DNA from: Nakamurella sp. PAMC28650
GTDB lineage: Bacteria > Actinomycetota > Actinomycetes > Mycobacteriales > Nakamurellaceae
Reading direction: 5' to 3'
Assembly (NCBI RefSeq): GCF_014303395.1
Contig: NZ_CP060298.1
Span: 5,475,001 to 5,539,000, forward strand
Length of the DNA: 64,000 nucleotides
Shown: piece by piece, positions 61,728 to 64,000 of the stretch
Layout: each line of letters begins with the position of its first letter
Numbering within the stretch: the first letter of the stretch is position 1
Program-made: the position numbers and the translations under genes
Notes under the pieces: model-generated
Told to the model about the DNA's origin: nothing
Databases searched by the model: none
What the model saw: the letters and a program-made list of their open reading frames with translations, nothing else

Positions 61728-63224
61728 TCACCCGAGCCCTCTGGGTGCCCGCCGGACCGTCAGCCGCTGCTGGTGAACGGGGTCCGGGAGTCCACTGACC
61801 GAGCGGAGTCCGGTCGGGAGCACCGAGGGCTGCAGCAGGGTGCGCCTGGTCCCGACGGTCGGGGTCGGCGCCGTGGTCCTGGCCGTCGCGGGCGCGCCCG
61901 TCGTTGCCGATGACGACGAACGGCTGACCGCTGGGGCGATCACCGGGGCGCTGGGACCTCCACCGGCGCCGGATCCCCCGGCCACCACGACGATGACTGC
62001 GACGGCCACGATCAGCAGAGCGCCGACCAGGACGATCCACGGCCACTTCTTGGCCAGGACGGGTTCGATCCGGTGACTGGCCGGGCGGCGGCCGGTGCTG
62101 TCCGGCCCGAAATCCATCGGCCGGACCTGGGTGGGGGGCGGGCCCGGCGGCGGGTAGATCGGCTGCCGGGGGTAGGAGGGCACCGGTTGGTAGGCCGGTT
62201 GCTGCACCGTCGGGTGAGCCGGTGACCCGGCGGGGGCGGTAGCGGGAGCCGGCGGGTGGGCCCGGTCCTGGGCGGCGGCCACCTGCGTCCAGGTCGGGTG
62301 CGGCGCCGACGGCACCCCGGGAGCGGGAGCGGCAGCGGGAGCGGCAGCAGGGGTGAATGCAGGGGCGCGACCGGCGGCGGGGTCGTCGTCCATAGAGGCG
62401 ATCGCCCGCCGGGCCGCAGCGAGGAGGTCAGAGCTGCTGGGGTAGCGCAGTTCCGGGTCACCGGCCATCCCGCGCGCGATCACCCGGTCGATGGCCGGGG
62501 GCAGGTTGGTCAGCGCCGACAGGGATGGGACCACACCGGAGAGATGCCCGGTGATGACGGCCCGGACGTCCCCGACGAACGGCGCCCGGCCGGCCAGCGC
62601 GGTGAACAACATGCACGTCAGGGAGTACTCGTCGGATCGTGGGACCACCTCCTGCCCCCGCAGGTGCTCGGGCGACGCGTGGGTCGGTGAGCCCAGGAAA
62701 TCGCCGGACGCCGTCTGATGACCGGTCGTGCCGCGCCTGGTCAGGCCGAAGTCGGCGAGGTAGACGTGCTCTTTGCCGACCGATTCGTTCCGGGTGACGA
62801 GTACGTTGGCCGGCTTGACATCCAGATGCACCAAGCCCCTTTCGTGCAGCATGTCCAGCGCGGCCCCGACCTGGCCCAGCAGATTCATCACCCGCCGGAC
62901 CGACATCGGTCCGGCGGCCAGTTCGCGGGCGAGGTCGGTGCCGTCCACGAGTCGCATGGCGATGAACAGGGCACCACCCTGCTCGCCGAAGTCGTAGAGC
63001 GGAACCACGTTGACGTGGTCGATGGCCGAGGCGGCCCTGGCCTCCTCGAGGAACCGGGCTCTGAACTCCGGATCGGTGGAGAGATTTTCGCTCATCACCT
63101 TGAGCGCCACCGCACGTTGCAGACGTTCGTCGACGGCGCGGTAGACCACGCTCATGCCGCCCCGGCCGATGACCTCGTGCACCACGTAGTGGCCCAGGCG
63201 TTGCCCGGTGAGGTCGACCGACAC
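61728..63224 (-). CDS. Membrane Ser/Thr protein kinase
   Basis: 498 residues. The kinase domain (about 12-275) has the G-loop [11 protein letters not shown], catalytic Lys in VALKVM (42), the catalytic loop [11 protein letters not shown] (133-143), DFG at 158-160 and [10 protein letters not shown] as the APE region. The usual HRD Arg is Leu, so this is a non-RD kinase. A long Pro/Ala-rich juxtamembrane stretch, one transmembrane helix ([20 protein letters not shown]) and a short Ser/Thr-rich exterior follow, without PASTA domains. The GTG start is six bases after TAGGGT, so it is probably leaderless. The stop is only 32 bases from the groEL CIRCE region. Confidence 0.93.
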   Translation of the reverse strand: MSVDLTGQRLGHYVVHEVIGRGGMSVVYRAVDERLQRAVALKVMSENLSTDPEFRARFLEEARAASAIDHVNVVPLYDFGEQGGALFIAMRLVDGTDLARELAAGPMSVRRVMNLLGQVGAALDMLHERGLVHLDVKPANVLVTRNESVGKEHVYLADFGLTRRGTTGHQTASGDFLGSPTHASPEHLRGQEVVPRSDEYSLTCMLFTALAGRAPFVGDVRAVITGHLSGVVPSLSALTNLPPAIDRVIARGMAGDPELRYPSSSDLLAAARRAIASMDDDPAAGRAPAFTPAAAPAAAPAPGVPSAPHPTWTQVAAAQDRAHPPAPATAPAGSPAHPTVQQPAYQPVPSYPRQPIYPPPGPPPTQVRPMDFGPDSTGRRPASHRIEPVLAKKWPWIVLVGALLIVAVAVIVVVAGGSGAGGGPSAPVIAPAVSRSSSSATTGAPATARTTAPTPTVGTRRTLLQPSVLPTGLRSVSGLPDPVHQQRLTVRRAPRGLG

Positions 63225-63230
63225 AGCCCA

Positions 63231-63236
63231 ACCCTA
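63231..63236 (-). promoter_or_regulatory. -10 element (TAGGGT) of the kinase gene
   Basis: On the minus strand TAGGGT ends six bases before the GTG start at 63224, with no ribosome site, implying a leaderless transcript. Confidence 0.45.
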
Positions 63237-63292
63237 GAGGTCGCAGTCCTTCCGAAGGGCGGCTTCGCGAACGCGACCCGCCTTCGGCTCGC

Positions 63293-63356
63293 CGGGTGCC
63301 GTGTTCAACGGGTGCCGTGTCCACCGGGTGCCTTGCTCACCGGGTGCCTCGTACGG
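63293..63356. repeat. Four tandem 16-bp repeats (CGGGTGCCGTGTTCAA type)
   Basis: Copies at 63293-63308, 63309-63324, 63325-63340 and 63341-63356; the CGGGTGCC half is invariant and the other half drifts. They fill the 193-base divergent gap between the kinase and the Mur-ligase-like gene. Confidence 0.82.
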
Positions 63357-63404
63357 CGCGCGCTCCAGGGGCCAGGACCGGCCAGGCCCCGCCGGCCGCG
63401 GTCG

Positions 63405-63410
63405 TAGGGT
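63405..63410 (+). promoter_or_regulatory. -10 element (TAGGGT) of the Mur-ligase-like gene
   Basis: TAGGGT ends seven bases before the ATG at 63418 with only TCATTTC between, so a leaderless transcript is likely. Confidence 0.5.
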
Positions 63411-63417
63411 TCATTTC

Positions 63418-64000
63418 ATGGACGAACCGCTCACCGTTCCCCTGGAACTCCGGGTGCTCACCGGACCGAATCTCTACTTCCCGCGGCCGGCCGTGAAGCT
63501 CACTCTCGACGCTCGCGGGGTGATGGAGGCCGACCCCGCCACCGTCGTGGGATGGCAACGGGCGCTGCGTGTGCGGAGCACCTCGGTCGGGATGGCGGAT
63601 TCTCCGGCCCGCTCCGAAGCGGCCGCCGAACTGGCCGCGGCGGTGGTGCGGCGCAGCGGCGGTGCGATCAACACCCGGGTGCCCGCCGTGGCGCGCGGTG
63701 GTGACGACCGGACGGTGGTGGTGGCCTTCCCCTTCCGCCGCCGCGGCGTCGCCGAACACTTCGGGGACGCGGTGGCGGTCGCCTTCGAGCGGATCACCCG
63801 CGAGGGCGCCGACCCGGCGGAGGCCATCGCCGAGGTCGGCTCGGCCATGGTCGGCGTCGAGCCGGGCGAGATCGTCCGGCCGTTGCGTCCCGGCGTACCG
63901 GTCATCGCCGTCACCGGTACGAACGGCAAGACGACCACCACGCGGCTGATCTCCCATCTGATGCAGGCCGACGGACGGGTCCCCGGTTGGTCGTCGACCG
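63418..64000 (+). CDS. Mur-ligase-family protein, cyanophycin-synthetase-like (3' part beyond window)
   Basis: 194 residues are visible before the right edge. The N-terminal ~160 residues (LRVLTGPNLYFPRPAVKLTL; VVVAFPFRRRGVAEHFGDAV) resemble the start of CphA-related proteins. The Mur-ligase P-loop VIAVTGTNGKTTTTRLISHL follows at about 162. Full enzymes of this type join amino acids to a peptide or carboxylate with ATP. Without the C-terminal half the substrate cannot be named; cyanophycin-like synthesis and a cell-wall-related ligase are both open. A leaderless promoter precedes it. Confidence 0.82.
   Translation, partial: MDEPLTVPLELRVLTGPNLYFPRPAVKLTLDARGVMEADPATVVGWQRALRVRSTSVGMADSPARSEAAAELAAAVVRRSGGAINTRVPAVARGGDDRTVVVAFPFRRRGVAEHFGDAVAVAFERITREGADPAEAIAEVGSAMVGVEPGEIVRPLRPGVPVIAVTGTNGKTTTTRLISHLMQADGRVPGWSST

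Overview
The window is a very GC-rich chromosomal segment of an actinomycete (Actinomycetota). This rests on the strong C/G third-position bias, the mixed ATG/GTG starts with GGAGG-type ribosome sites, several promoters of leaderless type (TANNNT 6-8 bases before the start codon), and the gene set: RamB-type regulator beside aceA/aceB, DUF3516 helicase, bacterial XPB, LppU-like 8-cysteine proteins, and a MoxR/DUF58/TgpA/fibronectin operon. A Nakamurella-like or related lineage would fit, but that is a guess. No rRNA, tRNA, CRISPR array, phage genes or replication origin was seen.

0-13 kb: molybdenum. On the minus strand lie moxR (coxD-like), a VWA protein (coxE-like), xdhC, a DUF2786 protein, and the small and (edge-truncated) large subunits of a xanthine/CO-dehydrogenase-family molybdoenzyme. 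Divergent to these are moaA-moaD. After a proline-rich membrane protein come moaE, mog and moaC, in one minus-strand operon headed by an ACT-domain malic enzyme, and then a MocA/MobA-like nucleotidyltransferase. The block therefore encodes cofactor synthesis, cofactor insertion and one client enzyme.

13-31.6 kb: a helicase-associated protein, an L,D-transpeptidase lipoprotein, two paralogous 8-cysteine membrane proteins, a Ski2-like DUF3516 helicase, a DUF559 protein, the glyoxylate shunt (aceB, aceA) with its divergent RamB-type regulator, an MFS exporter, XPB helicase and an unusual MTHFR-family protein. The order moaA-moaD-X-moaE-mog-moaC-(small gene)-(helicase-associated gene)...XPB resembles the Rv0861c-Rv0869c region of Mycobacterium tuberculosis.

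31.6-42.8 kb: an accessory catabolic island. One long minus-strand operon carries an ABC importer (ATPase, permease, binding protein), a short-chain dehydrogenase, an FAD-linked oxidase, a creatininase-family amidohydrolase, a cytosine-deaminase-like amidohydrolase and a PdxH-like oxidase. It is flanked by a divergent XRE-cupin regulator and a second amidohydrolase. The island appears to be decaying. The binding-protein gene has an in-frame TAG, a 975-bp IS5-family element sits exactly at the permease stop codon, and the second amidohydrolase has lost expected metal ligands. The substrate is unknown but is probably a small nitrogenous, perhaps cyclic amide, compound.

42.8-54 kb: a translationally coupled envelope operon consisting of a 2118-residue Ig/fibronectin-type protein, MoxR, DUF58 and a TgpA-like pseudo-transglutaminase.

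54-64 kb: a periplasmic-binding-fold lipoprotein, a DHA2-type exporter, a potassium channel with two RCK modules, a CD225/dispanin-like protein, groEL under two CIRCE operators, a PASTA-less Ser/Thr kinase and the start of a Mur-ligase-like gene. Intergenic spaces are short (under 300 bases) and several carry perfect hairpin terminators or clusters of 14-20 bp tandem repeats.
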